A stretch of 64,000 nucleotides of DNA from Halorubrum lacusprofundi ATCC 49239 (GTDB lineage Archaea; Halobacteriota; Halobacteria; Halobacteriales; Haloferacaceae), in contig NC_012030.1 of NCBI RefSeq assembly GCF_000022205.1, positions 367,339 to 431,338 on the forward strand. Direction: 5' to 3'. The notes beneath the pieces are model-generated. The model did not search any database, was not told the DNA's origin, and saw nothing but the letters and a program-made list of their open reading frames with translations. The first letter of the stretch is position 1. Each line of letters starts with the position of its first letter. This document shows, one piece after another, positions 51,811 through 61,190 of the stretch. The position numbers and the translations under genes were made by a program.

Positions 51811-52190
51811 ATGCCATCAAATGCAAATTCCAAAGTTCGGGCGAGAGTCTGGCTCACTCCTGATCAAGTCGACGCCCTGAGGAATGCGTGCTACGAGCAG
51901 GGTGCGAGTATCTCCAACAGCGCAACGACGCGATCATCGCGCTGATGTACGATACTGGCCTTCGAGTCGGCGAACTCGTCGCCGTCGACGTTGGGATGCT
52001 TCGAGAAGGGAACACTGAATTGTACCTGCCCGCAGAGATCCAGAAGGACTACCCGAATGACAACAGCCCATCGCCGAAACGGCTCGGGCTCTCGTCGGAT
52101 ACTACTCGTCTCCTATCGTCGTATCTCTCGGCCCGATGGAAAGATATCCAAACGACCGAACGTGTCTACGACCACATGATCAGAGTATGA
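51811..52190 (+). pseudogene. Tyrosine recombinase relic, frameshifted
   Basis: Frame 1 begins at ATG 51811 with RARVWLTPDQVDALRNACYE. About 51905 a missing base shifts it to frame 2: EYLQQRNDAIIALMYDTGLR, VGELVAVDVGML, LYLPAEIQKDYPNDNSPSPK and LLSSYLSARWKDI. This is the first part of the catalytic domain of haloarchaeal XerC/D-type integrases, with the first catalytic Arg in DTGLRVGEL. The later H-x-x-R and Tyr are absent. Inactive; may mark the edge of an integrated element. Confidence 0.8.
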
Positions 52191-52927
52191 GCGACGAAAC
52201 AGATGATGTCAACCCGGAGGACCCACGTCCGTTGTGGGTCATTACCCCGGCTTCGAGACAACGAATGCCATTAGGTCCGCGACGCGAACTCGGTCAAACG
52301 ATTTCGAGTGGGTCCACGTAGATCTCACTGACGTCCAAGAGCGCTGGTTCATCGGCAGTAACCTGATCGAACAGGGCTCTTTCGCTGTCAATCGTATTGC
52401 AGACGGCAAGTGTCGATATATCCGATTCGACCGCAGTGCGAAGCTCCGCGGCTGCGTCAGCGTACGATTTCGGCCCTCTTGAGCACCGATATTCCCCTTA
52501 GTCGGCGGATTGATGTTCGTACTGGATGCGTGCTGTTGCCTCGAAGTATATATCGGGGTCGTCGACCAGCTCTGCCGCCTCATCGAACCGTTGTGGTTAG
52601 GTAGCAGTCATGGCGATCACTGTCGCGTCGTACTGATCGTACATCAAGGCCGATGGCCTCTCGTAGGCGCCGACCTGGTGGAAGGCGTGTCCGGCGAGGT
52701 CCCCATCACGCATGGTCTCTTAGTCGATGAACTCATCGAGCGCCTCCTTCATGCGATCAGCAACGGTCTCTCACAGGTACTGACTCCGTACTCGCCTATT
52801 TTGATTCAATATGATATAATCCTCATAGAACACGTCGACTGTTAGTTCGGTATTGACATTCGATAACGAACGGTGGCGCTGATCTATCGTTCACTTTATA
52901 TATATTGATATAATAATAGTAGCTAAG
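52191..52927. other. Decayed coding remnants
   Basis: After an overlapping ATGA (52187) a 44-codon frame MSDETDDVNPEDPRPLWVIT ends at 52321; its family is unknown. On the minus strand, 52500-52790 shows gene-like pieces (RFDEAAELVDDPDIYFEATA, GHAFHQVGAYERPSALMYDQ, ETVADRMKEALDEFID) separated by stops: a degraded gene of unrecognised family. TATATATATTGATATAATA near 52898 is the probable capA promoter. Confidence 0.5.
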
Positions 52928-54985
52928 GTGAATAGACGGGAAGTCTTGGGGATCACAGCCGCTGGAATGGCATCTCTCTCTGGGTGCTCTCAGAGAATTC
53001 AGCGGGTGATTCAGGACGCTGCCGGCGACGAAGCAGCAGTCACCGGTACTGTCACCACGGGCGGTGACCCGTTATCGAACGCGTCAGTGACCGCTTATCG
53101 AAACGGCAGGGAAATCGCACGAGCCACAACCGACGATGATGGAACATACAACGTCTCTCTCGGTGGCTTCCCGGCTTGGGTTCGATTTGACCACCCGGAG
53201 TGCAGCTCAGTCACGAGGGCAGTCGCACCAGGATCGGCAAGAAGTATCAAACTGAATTCGGGCGAGGAGTCGGTCAGTTTAGCATTTGGCGGGGACGTGA
53301 TGTTCGGACGGCGGTACTACGAGCCGAGAGACGACCCACTCCGGTTCTATTACCGGTTACAACCGACAGACCGTCGGGACTCTCATGACCGATTGCTTGA
53401 CTCGGTCTCACCACTCTTCGGGGACGCAGATATTGCGTCGATTAATTTGGAGACGCCGCTGACGACATCAGAATGGAGGCACCCGTCAAAGGCGTTCGTT
53501 TTCACCAGCCATCCTGTCGCTGCAGCGGCGATGGCCGACGCTGGAATCGATTATGCGGCACTTGCGAACACGCATGCCTTCGATGCCCTCACGCCAGGGC
53601 TTGAAGAGACGATTGAGTCTCTCGACAGGGTCGGAGTCGCCCATTCCGGCGCCGGTTCGGACTCCACCACCGCCATTGCTCCAGCCATTCTCGAACGCGA
53701 CGGGGTGACTGTCGGATTCGTTTCGGTAACGACAACAGCGGGCAGACAATACGAGCGCGATTGGGCGGCCGACGAGACGACTGGGACGTATACTGTCAAT
53801 CGAGAAGACGAAACGCTCACTGTTCGGGACAGTGCGGGGGTTGCCGACGCGACGCCCGAAACGATTCGTGCCGGCGTGGAGGCTGCGACCGACCAAGCGG
53901 ACGTGGTCGTGACACAAATCCATGGCGGGGAGGAGTACCAGCGCACGCCCACGCGGGAACTCCAGGATTTGACCGACACCGCGATCGCTGCCGGCTCGGA
54001 TCTGGTCGTGAACCACCACCCACACGTGTCAGGGGGACTTGAGACCCGTGACGGCGCGCTCGTCGCGTGGTCGATGGGGAACCTCTTCTTTGACCAGAAC
54101 CTCTGGGCTACTTATCGATCGTTCATCCTGCAGGTGACAATCTCTCCCGACGGAATACAGTCGGCACGGGCGGAACCGATCCTCATTGAGGGTTACATCC
54201 CACGCGGGGTGACTGGACCGCTCCGAGACCGGCTGACGTGGGAACTCGCGGGACTCTCGGACAATTCGTTCATGATTACCGAGGATACATTGGTATACCA
54301 GCCTGACGACGAAAGGCCTACACCCGAACAACTGGCCCTTGACGGTGGGGGCCAACGTAGGGTTCGCGGGTGGGTTACCGACTCCGATGACTCGGTTCAA
54401 CTTGGTCGTGAGCGGTTCCTTACCGGGTCGTTCGATGATCACGATGTTGATAGTGACGCATACGAAGGCACGCTGTGGCGCTACGGCCGTGAATCCCGTA
54501 GCAGCGACCAACCTATAGGGCGAGATGGGTCCGGAGGTATCGAACTAGTACGCGTTCAAGCAAACGAGAACCGAGCACTATTCTCGCCGTGGAACCGCCT
54601 GCCGGTCTCCAACAAGGAATTCACGCTGTCGGGATCATACCGGACGAACGCAGACGGAGAGCTTCGACTGCTGGTCTCGTGGTACAACGACACATCTGGA
54701 AGTTCGTTCCAATCCCAAGAGATGTCACTCGCGTCGACGGAGCGTGAATGGACTGACTTCTCACTTGAATTAGAGCGGCCCGATGAGGCCACCCATATCG
54801 ACGTCTTCGTGTTTCTGAGCCCACCGGATGGCGTCGATATCCTGCGTGCGGCGTTCGACACGCTGAGCCTCGTTGAGTGGGAGCCGACCGAGGTTGCCGG
54901 CGGCCGGCAGTTCGATGTCATTCGGGGTTCGTCCGGAGCAACTGTCCGTGTGATCCCTGTCGACGGTGAGGTGAGCTGGCAGTGA
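52928..54985 (+). CDS. capA: CapA-type poly-gamma-glutamate protein, lipoprotein form
   Basis: 685 residues, GTG start. MNRREVLGITAAGMASLSG then Cys-20 is a Tat-type lipobox. Residues 38-110 form a carboxypeptidase-regulatory-like beta domain (DPLSNASVTAYRNGREIARA). Residues 115-470 are the CapA metallophosphatase-like domain: LAFGGDVMFGRRYY, INLETPLT, LANTHAFD, TQIHGGEEY, DLVVNHHPHVSGG and WSMGNLFFDQ. The last 200 residues form an extra beta-rich domain. CapA is needed for synthesis or release of poly-gamma-glutamate. It is larger than bacterial CapA (about 400 aa). First gene of the operon; overlaps capC by four bases. Confidence 0.92.
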   Translation: MNRREVLGITAAGMASLSGCSQRIQRVIQDAAGDEAAVTGTVTTGGDPLSNASVTAYRNGREIARATTDDDGTYNVSLGGFPAWVRFDHPECSSVTRAVAPGSARSIKLNSGEESVSLAFGGDVMFGRRYYEPRDDPLRFYYRLQPTDRRDSHDRLLDSVSPLFGDADIASINLETPLTTSEWRHPSKAFVFTSHPVAAAAMADAGIDYAALANTHAFDALTPGLEETIESLDRVGVAHSGAGSDSTTAIAPAILERDGVTVGFVSVTTTAGRQYERDWAADETTGTYTVNREDETLTVRDSAGVADATPETIRAGVEAATDQADVVVTQIHGGEEYQRTPTRELQDLTDTAIAAGSDLVVNHHPHVSGGLETRDGALVAWSMGNLFFDQNLWATYRSFILQVTISPDGIQSARAEPILIEGYIPRGVTGPLRDRLTWELAGLSDNSFMITEDTLVYQPDDERPTPEQLALDGGGQRRVRGWVTDSDDSVQLGRERFLTGSFDDHDVDSDAYEGTLWRYGRESRSSDQPIGRDGSGGIELVRVQANENRALFSPWNRLPVSNKEFTLSGSYRTNADGELRLLVSWYNDTSGSSFQSQEMSLASTEREWTDFSLELERPDEATHIDVFVFLSPPDGVDILRAAFDTLSLVEWEPTEVAGGRQFDVIRGSSGATVRVIPVDGEVSWQ

Positions 54986-56199
54986 TCGTCGCGGTTATTG
55001 TCACCGCATTTGGACTCCTCGCGGTGGCGGGACTGACACAGGTGTACGGTTACCGGCTGGGTGGCACAATTGCGATACCGGTTCTCGCCGTGTATACCCT
55101 GAAAAGCTTCGTTATGCTGCCGATCTACGTTCTCAGTGCTGCGCTTGCGTACATCGGCCTCCAATTGTTGAAAGATAACACACTAATTTACGGCCGTGCC
55201 GAGTTGATCTATGCGATCCTTATTGGGAGTCTGATACCAGTCACAATCTTCCTGACGTTTGGTTTTCTTATTCAAGATATCTTTCAGACGGTCGTGTTCG
55301 TCGGGAGTATCCTGCCTGGCCTTGCTGCATACAATTATCACCAACTCGATGTCGAGACCCGTCGCTGGGACTTACTCACCGCGGTGGTGTTGTTCGTATG
55401 TCTGTTTGGACTCGGATGGTATCTGGTCTCGGCGGAGTTCGCGCCCACACTTGCGACTGCGGCGCCTATTACGCTCTACTCGCGCACAGCAGATGTGGCG
55501 ACATGGAAAGGCGTTGCTGTCAACGAGCCCTTATGGCCGGTTATCCTTCCTCGGCTCGTGACTGTGTTGTTGTTCGCGGTCGGGATGCTCCTGTCTGAAC
55601 GTGTTCGCGAACGGTACGACATCCAGATTGGCGTGGTTTCGGTGGCGTTGCTTGCAATCTTTTCGCTTGCGGACCGCCGGCTCGTCTATCTATATGTTTG
55701 TCTGATCATGGCTTCATACGTTACCCTGCAAGTGATTCATTATTCATCGCTGTTGTACGGGCGCGTACTTGTCGGCATCGGGGCAGCGTTTGGGATCGTC
55801 GCGGCCGTGCCTTTGTCGATCGAACTGGGAATCACCCGCGGTCTCTCGGCGTTCTTTGTCGGCATTCTGGCCGGGGTAAACGCGTACAACGTCCACGTTG
55901 CACAGCCGGCGAGCCGACGGTTTTTCGTCCCGCTTCAGTTTGGTTCGTTCGTCTTTTTACTGTGCTTGACAAGACTCACCGGGGCGGTCTTACCGAGGGG
56001 TTTCCCCCGGCAGTTCGGCATCACCGAAGCAGTAATCGGCTTGAGTATCGTCGCCGTGTGCTTTGGGTACGTTGAGTGGCGAACGGTCCGGAAACCTGAC
56101 GAAGAGTCGATTTCAGACCAATCTATCTTGAACCAACCTGGTAATTCTAACGAGACTGGCGCTACTCTCGATGAGGCGTCACACAAGGTGGATCCGTGA
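54982..56199 (+). CDS. capC: CapC-type poly-gamma-glutamate membrane protein
   Basis: 405 residues, GTG start overlapping the capA stop (GTGA). About ten to twelve hydrophobic helices. The N-terminal 130 residues (YGYRLGGTIAIPVLAVYTLK, LGLQ-type helices, VGSILPGLAAYNYHQ) match CapC/PgsC, and the rest looks like a second related half (GVNAYNVHVAQPASRR mirrors AAYNYHQLDVETRR), so the protein seems to be an internal duplication, as in long archaeal CapC. With CapB it forms the membrane-bound polymerase. It overlaps the capB start by four bases. Confidence 0.87.
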   Translation: MIVAVIVTAFGLLAVAGLTQVYGYRLGGTIAIPVLAVYTLKSFVMLPIYVLSAALAYIGLQLLKDNTLIYGRAELIYAILIGSLIPVTIFLTFGFLIQDIFQTVVFVGSILPGLAAYNYHQLDVETRRWDLLTAVVLFVCLFGLGWYLVSAEFAPTLATAAPITLYSRTADVATWKGVAVNEPLWPVILPRLVTVLLFAVGMLLSERVRERYDIQIGVVSVALLAIFSLADRRLVYLYVCLIMASYVTLQVIHYSSLLYGRVLVGIGAAFGIVAAVPLSIELGITRGLSAFFVGILAGVNAYNVHVAQPASRRFFVPLQFGSFVFLLCLTRLTGAVLPRGFPRQFGITEAVIGLSIVAVCFGYVEWRTVRKPDEESISDQSILNQPGNSNETGATLDEASHKVDP

Positions 56200-57779
56200 T
56201 GGAGGATGTCCACTTCGAGGTGTACGACACCGAAGCTGGGTGGTGGTGGCGACTGCGAACCGGCAGTCTCGTTTTGAGCCAGTCGCAAACAACATTTGAT
56301 TCGCCCGATCAGGCTCGTGCAGCCGTCGACCGCGTCCGTACAGCGGCATCAGTCGTCAAAAATATCCCGGAGCGACAGTTCGAGGGTACCCAAGCGAGCG
56401 ATCGCGTTACTGACGCGCAGTGTGTTACTGTCAATGTTACCGGGCAGTACGAGTGGGTTCTTGAAGACGACGGTGAAGTGCTTACGCAATCGACAACAGC
56501 ATACGAAACCGAGGCCGGTGCTCTAGCGGCTGCCAAGGCATTCTGTACACACGCCAGCGCCACAGTAACGGTGTTCCTCTTTAGGAACCAGGAACAGCAG
56601 TCGTCATTTGATGTCGGCTCAACATCTATACTGGCGGCGCTTCGCTCGTTAGCGACGCTCCCATACCGAGGGGTCAAACACAATCAAAAAATCAAGGAGA
56701 TTGACACTCGGATCGTTGTTTCTGGCATCCGTGGAAAATCATCGACCACTCGCCGACTTAACGACGTGTTCAGGCGTCGCGGGTACGATACACTGACAAA
56801 AATCACGGGGAATCAGCCACATCTGATTCACAATAATGGAGTGATCCCGCTGAACCGCCAAGGACCCAGAACGACCTTGTACGAAAATATTGGCGTCTTA
56901 CGAGAGTACGTCCCCAAGCTTGCAGAATACGCTCCTGACGATGTCGCAATTTTCGAGAATCAAGGTATCACGGAGTACACCACGCGCCTGATTAACGAAT
57001 CATTCATACACCCACATATAATTGTCCTGACCAACATCCGGCGTGATCACCAAGACACGCTCGGCGAGACTCGGGCTGAGATCGCACGGTCGTTCGCCAA
57101 ATCAGTCCCTTCTAGTGCCCATGTCGTGTGTGGTGAGCAAAATCCAGTCATCTACCAGTATCTGGAGCGTGAGGTCACGGCCACCGGGGCGACGATCGAA
57201 CAAGTAACAATTCCTGAGAAACACAAAGGGTTGCTTGGAGCGGAGACGGTTCACGCAGTGAACCCCACACTTATAGCCGTCGATGAACCCCCCCTTCCTG
57301 CGGATGAGATCCAAACGTATCTCACACAGATCCAGCCGAAGTGGACTGCCATCCCGAACGGGCTCGTATTCAACGCCGCTGAGGTGAACGACGTCGAGAG
57401 TACAGAAGCGGTCAGACAGGCCCTTGAGAAATCTGACCGCATCACTCCGTTTGTTTTCTTGCGTCCGGATCGGCGCGGGCGAACCGCCTCGTTCGTTTCG
57501 TACTTCGATCACCTCGCCAATCGTGGTGTTATCGACGTTGGATACGTGATGGGTAGTGACAGCTCAGTATTCGCGAATGAAACGACGTGTGAAGTCAAGG
57601 AGATCGACTCCGGCGCCGATCCGGCAGCCGTGTTGGATCGGCTGCTCAATCATGATCGACCGGTGATGATTATGGGAAACACCGTCGACGAGTTTATGCG
57701 AGAGCTTGATGGTAAAATCGACTCGCGAGCACAGCGCATGTCTCTAGCAGATAAGCCACGAGGGCCCCCAGCCACGTAG
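56196..57779 (+). CDS. capB: CapB-type poly-gamma-glutamate ligase with N-terminal double YegP-like domain
   Basis: 527 residues (GTG 56196, or ATG 56199 three bases on). Residues 1-55 (HFEVYDTEAGWWWRLRTGSL) and 70-125 (QYEWVLEDDGEVLTQSTTAY) are two tandem DUF1508/YegP-like repeats. The Mur-ligase-like CapB domain starts at about 165, with the ATP loop IVVSGIRGKSSTTRRLNDVF, then KITGNQPHLIHNNGVIPLNR, IFENQGITEYTT and LTNIRRDHQDTLGETRAEIA. It joins glutamate through gamma-amide bonds using ATP. Bacterial CapB is about 390 aa; the extension is unusual. Last gene of the operon. Confidence 0.92.
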   Translation: MMEDVHFEVYDTEAGWWWRLRTGSLVLSQSQTTFDSPDQARAAVDRVRTAASVVKNIPERQFEGTQASDRVTDAQCVTVNVTGQYEWVLEDDGEVLTQSTTAYETEAGALAAAKAFCTHASATVTVFLFRNQEQQSSFDVGSTSILAALRSLATLPYRGVKHNQKIKEIDTRIVVSGIRGKSSTTRRLNDVFRRRGYDTLTKITGNQPHLIHNNGVIPLNRQGPRTTLYENIGVLREYVPKLAEYAPDDVAIFENQGITEYTTRLINESFIHPHIIVLTNIRRDHQDTLGETRAEIARSFAKSVPSSAHVVCGEQNPVIYQYLEREVTATGATIEQVTIPEKHKGLLGAETVHAVNPTLIAVDEPPLPADEIQTYLTQIQPKWTAIPNGLVFNAAEVNDVESTEAVRQALEKSDRITPFVFLRPDRRGRTASFVSYFDHLANRGVIDVGYVMGSDSSVFANETTCEVKEIDSGADPAAVLDRLLNHDRPVMIMGNTVDEFMRELDGKIDSRAQRMSLADKPRGPPAT

Positions 57780-57789
57780 TTTCACATGA

Positions 57790-57925
57790 TTATTTTCACG
57801 GTCTCTATTGAGCATCGCCGCCCCGCTCAAGAAAAAATACTTTTTGGTCCAGCCCGGGAGTACCGGCTGACCTTTGGTTGGAACTTGTGGGTGTTCATCT
57901 GAGCTACTTCCTCCAGCTACTTCTT
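57790..57925 (-). pseudogene. Relic of the 89-aa winged-helix gene (copy D) and its promoter
   Basis: Minus strand, 57925-57899: GAAGTAGCTGGAGGAAGTAG then CTCA, the family promoter. Next comes a frame reading PTKGQPVLPGWTKKYFF and, one frame over, LERGGDAQ, matching the family start (P-LP-W...Y-PLERYLC). The ATG is altered and the frame breaks after about 25 codons. It lies divergent from the 7TM kinase at 58122, as copy C does from the kinase at 43782. Confidence 0.65.
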
Positions 57926-58121
57926 GAACAACTCGGTTATGTGGATCGATGCTATACTCAGAGTGGCAGTGTAGCAACTGGATTCACAACCATAGCCCAA
58001 CAAAACTGTTTGCCGATCTCTATCGATAAATAATAACCAGTAGTTTTCGACTGATCAACGTTCTTTTTAGTAATATTACTATAATCGAAATGTTTTCTAC
58101 CTGTCTCCACAGAACAATCGC
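57926..58121. other. Intergenic with dispersed AACTCGGTTAT motif
   Basis: TTGAACAACTCGGTTATGTG (57922) is one of five related words in the window. It is followed by an A/T-rich region (58020-58090) that should hold the kinase promoter. Confidence 0.4.
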
Positions 58122-60248
58122 ATGACTTGGCAGTCACACCCTAGCGCGGTGCCGTTGCTATTCGGCTCGGTGCTGCTGTGGGTGAACGTCGGGTATCTGC
58201 TCTGGCGTCGACAGGCCAGTCGACGCGCGCCAGGGCAACTACTTGCAGCCGGACTCGTCGCCTCGATTGCGCTTTCGCTCGGAGTATTCGCAATACGACT
58301 GGCCGCCACGACATTGGTGGCCAAACAGTTCTTGAACACTCTCATTTATTTCGGCGATGCTTCAGTGGTGGCGTTCCTGTTGGCATATGTATTGGTGTAT
58401 ATTGGCTATGATCTCTCCCATCGCCAGTACGCCGCGTTGTTCAGCCTCCCAGTGATCACCATCATCGGCGTGATCACTAATCCACTCCATGGGCTGCATT
58501 ACCAACTGAGCCTCAACGAGGTCGGCAGCTACGTCATACTGGCCAAAGACTACGGCCCGCTGTTTTGGCTGTATGTCGTCTACAGCTATGCGTTTTTGCT
58601 CGTCTCGATCGGCCTGCTCGCTAGAGCTGCCACCGGCGCGCAGGGGGGCTATCGTCGACAACTGTTCGCATTGATTGGGGGGCTGCTGTTGCCAGCGATT
58701 GGAGGATTTGCACACATCACCGGGTTTGGTCCGGAGCCGACGCCGAACTACATGGGGTATGGCTACATCGGAACGGCAGTCGCGTTCAGCTATACGGTCT
58801 ACCGCCACGACCTATTTGCAGCGGTGCCGGTCGCTCGTCGAACGGCAATCGAACAACTCGACGAGGGACTGATCACCCTCGACATGGATGGGGTCGTGGT
58901 AAGCCTCAATGACGCTGCACGTCGGTTCCTCGGGGAATCGGAGCCGGAGTTGCTCGGTCGACCCAGCGTCGACGCGCTCGGTCCTTTCGTCGAACCGTTT
59001 GATCTCGAAGCGTCGGCCGAACAGTCCACAACCGTCGAAACCGACGCTGGTGTCTTCGACGTTACCCTCAGCCCGGTAGTCCGCGGGGAGTCGCCCATCG
59101 GCAACCAACTATTACTCCAGGATGTCACCGAACGTCACCGCCGCGAACAGCAGCTGACGGCGCTCAACACCCGGCTCTCACTCGCCCTTGCTGAGACCGA
59201 TACGGGTGTCTGGGAGTTAGACCTCGACACCGAAGAACTAATTTTCGATGAAGCCTCCGAACGCCTCTACGGTTACGACCCCGGTGCGTTTCCCGGGACT
59301 GTCGAAGCCTTCGCCGACCGGGTTTCGGACACCGACTTCGCAGCAGTCGAAGCCAACATCGAACACGCCATCGAGACAGGCGAGGAATACCGAGCAGATT
59401 TCAGGGTCGACCATCCCGATGGCGGCTACCGCTGGATTCAGACCCGCGGCGTGGTGCAGTCCGACGCCGACGGCGAGCCGGAGAGAATCCTCGGCATCCA
59501 GACTGATGTCACAGAACGTGTGGTTGCTGCCCAGAGCATCGAACAACAGCGTGACGGACTCGAATTACTCAATAGTGTCGTCCGCCACGACATCCGTAAC
59601 GATCTCCAGCTCATCGATGCATATGCCCAGATGCTCGGCGAGACTGAGAATGAGCACAACGAGCAACATCTGTCGGTGATTCGTCGAGCCACCAACAATG
59701 CCGTCGACTTGACGACAACCGCCCGGGAACTGGCCGAAGTGATGCTCCAAACAGACCCCCAGCCGGAGCCGGTCGCTCTGCGGCCGGTTCTGGAAGCCGA
59801 AATTGACGCAGTCAGGCAGTCGTATCCCGAATCCGAAATCATCATTGAGGGATCAATTCCGGACGTGATGGTGTCGGCGGATGAGCTGCTTGATGCAGTC
59901 TTTCGGAACCTTTTGAAAAATGCGATCCAGCACAACCGCCAAGAGACGCCCGGTATCTGGGTATCGGTAGACTGTCTCGATGAGACCGTCGAAATCCGGA
60001 TCGCTGACAACGGGCTGGGTGTCGACGACGCACATAAAGAAACGATCTTCGGCAAAGGAAAGCAGGGACTCGACAGCGACGGTACCGGGATCGGGCTGTA
60101 TCTCGTTCAGTCACTGGTCGACAGATACGGTGGCGACGTATGGGTAGAGGATCGAAACCCCCCGAGTGCCTCAAGTAATCAGCTACAGACCGCCGCCAAT
60201 GAGTCGACTGGGGCGGTCTTTGTCGTTCAACTTGCTATATACAAGTGA
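58122..60248 (+). CDS. 7TM-PAS-PAS histidine kinase
   Basis: 708 residues. Residues 1-225 have seven hydrophobic helices of the kinase 7TM module (ITNPLHGLHYQLSL loop). PAS 1 at about 235-335 (GLITLDMDGVVVSLNDAARR), PAS 2 at about 350-470 with PAC (GYRWIQTRGVVQSDADGEPE). H-box NSVVRHDIRNDLQLIDAY (His about 488), N-box NLLKNAIQH, G1 DNGLGVD, G2 GTGIGLYLVQSL. The kinase core is close to that of 46460-49036. A 20-residue Ser/Asn/Gln insert interrupts the last strands (NPPSASSNQLQTAANES). Orphan sensor. Confidence 0.94.
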   Translation: MTWQSHPSAVPLLFGSVLLWVNVGYLLWRRQASRRAPGQLLAAGLVASIALSLGVFAIRLAATTLVAKQFLNTLIYFGDASVVAFLLAYVLVYIGYDLSHRQYAALFSLPVITIIGVITNPLHGLHYQLSLNEVGSYVILAKDYGPLFWLYVVYSYAFLLVSIGLLARAATGAQGGYRRQLFALIGGLLLPAIGGFAHITGFGPEPTPNYMGYGYIGTAVAFSYTVYRHDLFAAVPVARRTAIEQLDEGLITLDMDGVVVSLNDAARRFLGESEPELLGRPSVDALGPFVEPFDLEASAEQSTTVETDAGVFDVTLSPVVRGESPIGNQLLLQDVTERHRREQQLTALNTRLSLALAETDTGVWELDLDTEELIFDEASERLYGYDPGAFPGTVEAFADRVSDTDFAAVEANIEHAIETGEEYRADFRVDHPDGGYRWIQTRGVVQSDADGEPERILGIQTDVTERVVAAQSIEQQRDGLELLNSVVRHDIRNDLQLIDAYAQMLGETENEHNEQHLSVIRRATNNAVDLTTTARELAEVMLQTDPQPEPVALRPVLEAEIDAVRQSYPESEIIIEGSIPDVMVSADELLDAVFRNLLKNAIQHNRQETPGIWVSVDCLDETVEIRIADNGLGVDDAHKETIFGKGKQGLDSDGTGIGLYLVQSLVDRYGGDVWVEDRNPPSASSNQLQTAANESTGAVFVVQLAIYK

Positions 60249-60351
60249 GGAAAATGCCACTATAGCTACGAGTTGGGACGCAGAGAATCATATCGAGGAA
60301 AGATCCCGGTTTGATCCGTGGATTAAGACGAACAGATGTTTCATCGCAACC

Positions 60352-60372
60352 GAGTAATCGTATAACTCGATT
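60352..60372. terminator. Hairpin between convergent genes
   Basis: GTAATCG and CGATTAC are perfect complements around TATAACT. It overlaps the stop of the minus-strand pseudogene. A variant at 14951 also lies between convergent genes. Confidence 0.45.
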
Positions 60373-61015
60373 ACCAGCCGATCTCATTGCATAGTCCATC
60401 ACCGTCACTGTCAACGTCATTTGGACCATATTCGTACGGGTTCTCATTGTCGTCAGCTGCTTCTTCACGCTCAGCAGTGGGAATCCATGACGGTTCCGTA
60501 ACAACGCCTCTGTCCGCCACAGTAGTCGTAACCCGCCTCTGAAATGAATCCCGATTTGTGTGGCCTCGTTCATAGTATTCTACAATCAACCCATCGCTAC
60601 GAATACCGATTTCCGCATTCTCAATTTTCGCGTGATCCTCAGTGTCGACATGGTCATCAAGACCATTGTAACTCTACATCGAATAAGTCCATCCATCGTC
60701 TGCGGATTTAATCCCTTCAAATTGCCAGTCATAATCATCCACTCCATATGTGGCGCGAAACATATGGGGTCCGGCTAAGACTCTATGTTGCGAGTATCCG
60801 CTGACGGCGTATCCTACATCTCTATAATCATCTTTGGGATATCCGTTCCGTTCGTATTGTAGGTCGTAATCTGGACCACCGATCTCTGAGCCGTTTACAC
60901 AATATACTTTATTATCTATTGGATTGCCATCTTTGACTCGGATAGGCACTTGTTTGTCGTCCCTGTCAATACGGGTAGTTCTATTCTCATTTTTCAGCGC
61001 AGGGAAGATGTGCAC
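60371..61015 (-). pseudogene. Secreted-type protein gene broken by an amber codon
   Basis: One frame from 61015 (GTG) to 60371 is open except for TAG at 60674-60676, after DDGWTYSM. Before it: VNGSEIGGPDYDLQYERNGY, FRATYGVDDYDWQFEGI. After it: SYNGLDDHVDTEDHAKIENA, EIGIRSDGLIVEYYERG, ending DVDSDGDGLCNEIGW, a calcium-loop-like Asp repeat typical of secreted proteins. No signal peptide remains, so the 5' end is probably lost too. Family unknown. Confidence 0.65.
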
Positions 61016-61190
61016 TTGGTGCGGACGAGTTCACCACTAAGTAGTAAATCCAATTAATAGCTTCTCAAGTGTTATTTACATTCTATGGCCTATGAATAAT
61101 TCTCATGCTGCTTGTTCGGCTCTGGGGAACGCAGAATTCGTCAGCATCCAGGCGCCATCACCCATTCAGAACGAGTATTCAACCTCGATC

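Noticed and set aside
60674..60676. Pyrrolysine at the TAG of the secreted-type gene
   Set aside because: Haloarchaea are not known to carry the Pyl system and no PYLIS-like context is visible; a nonsense mutation is simpler.
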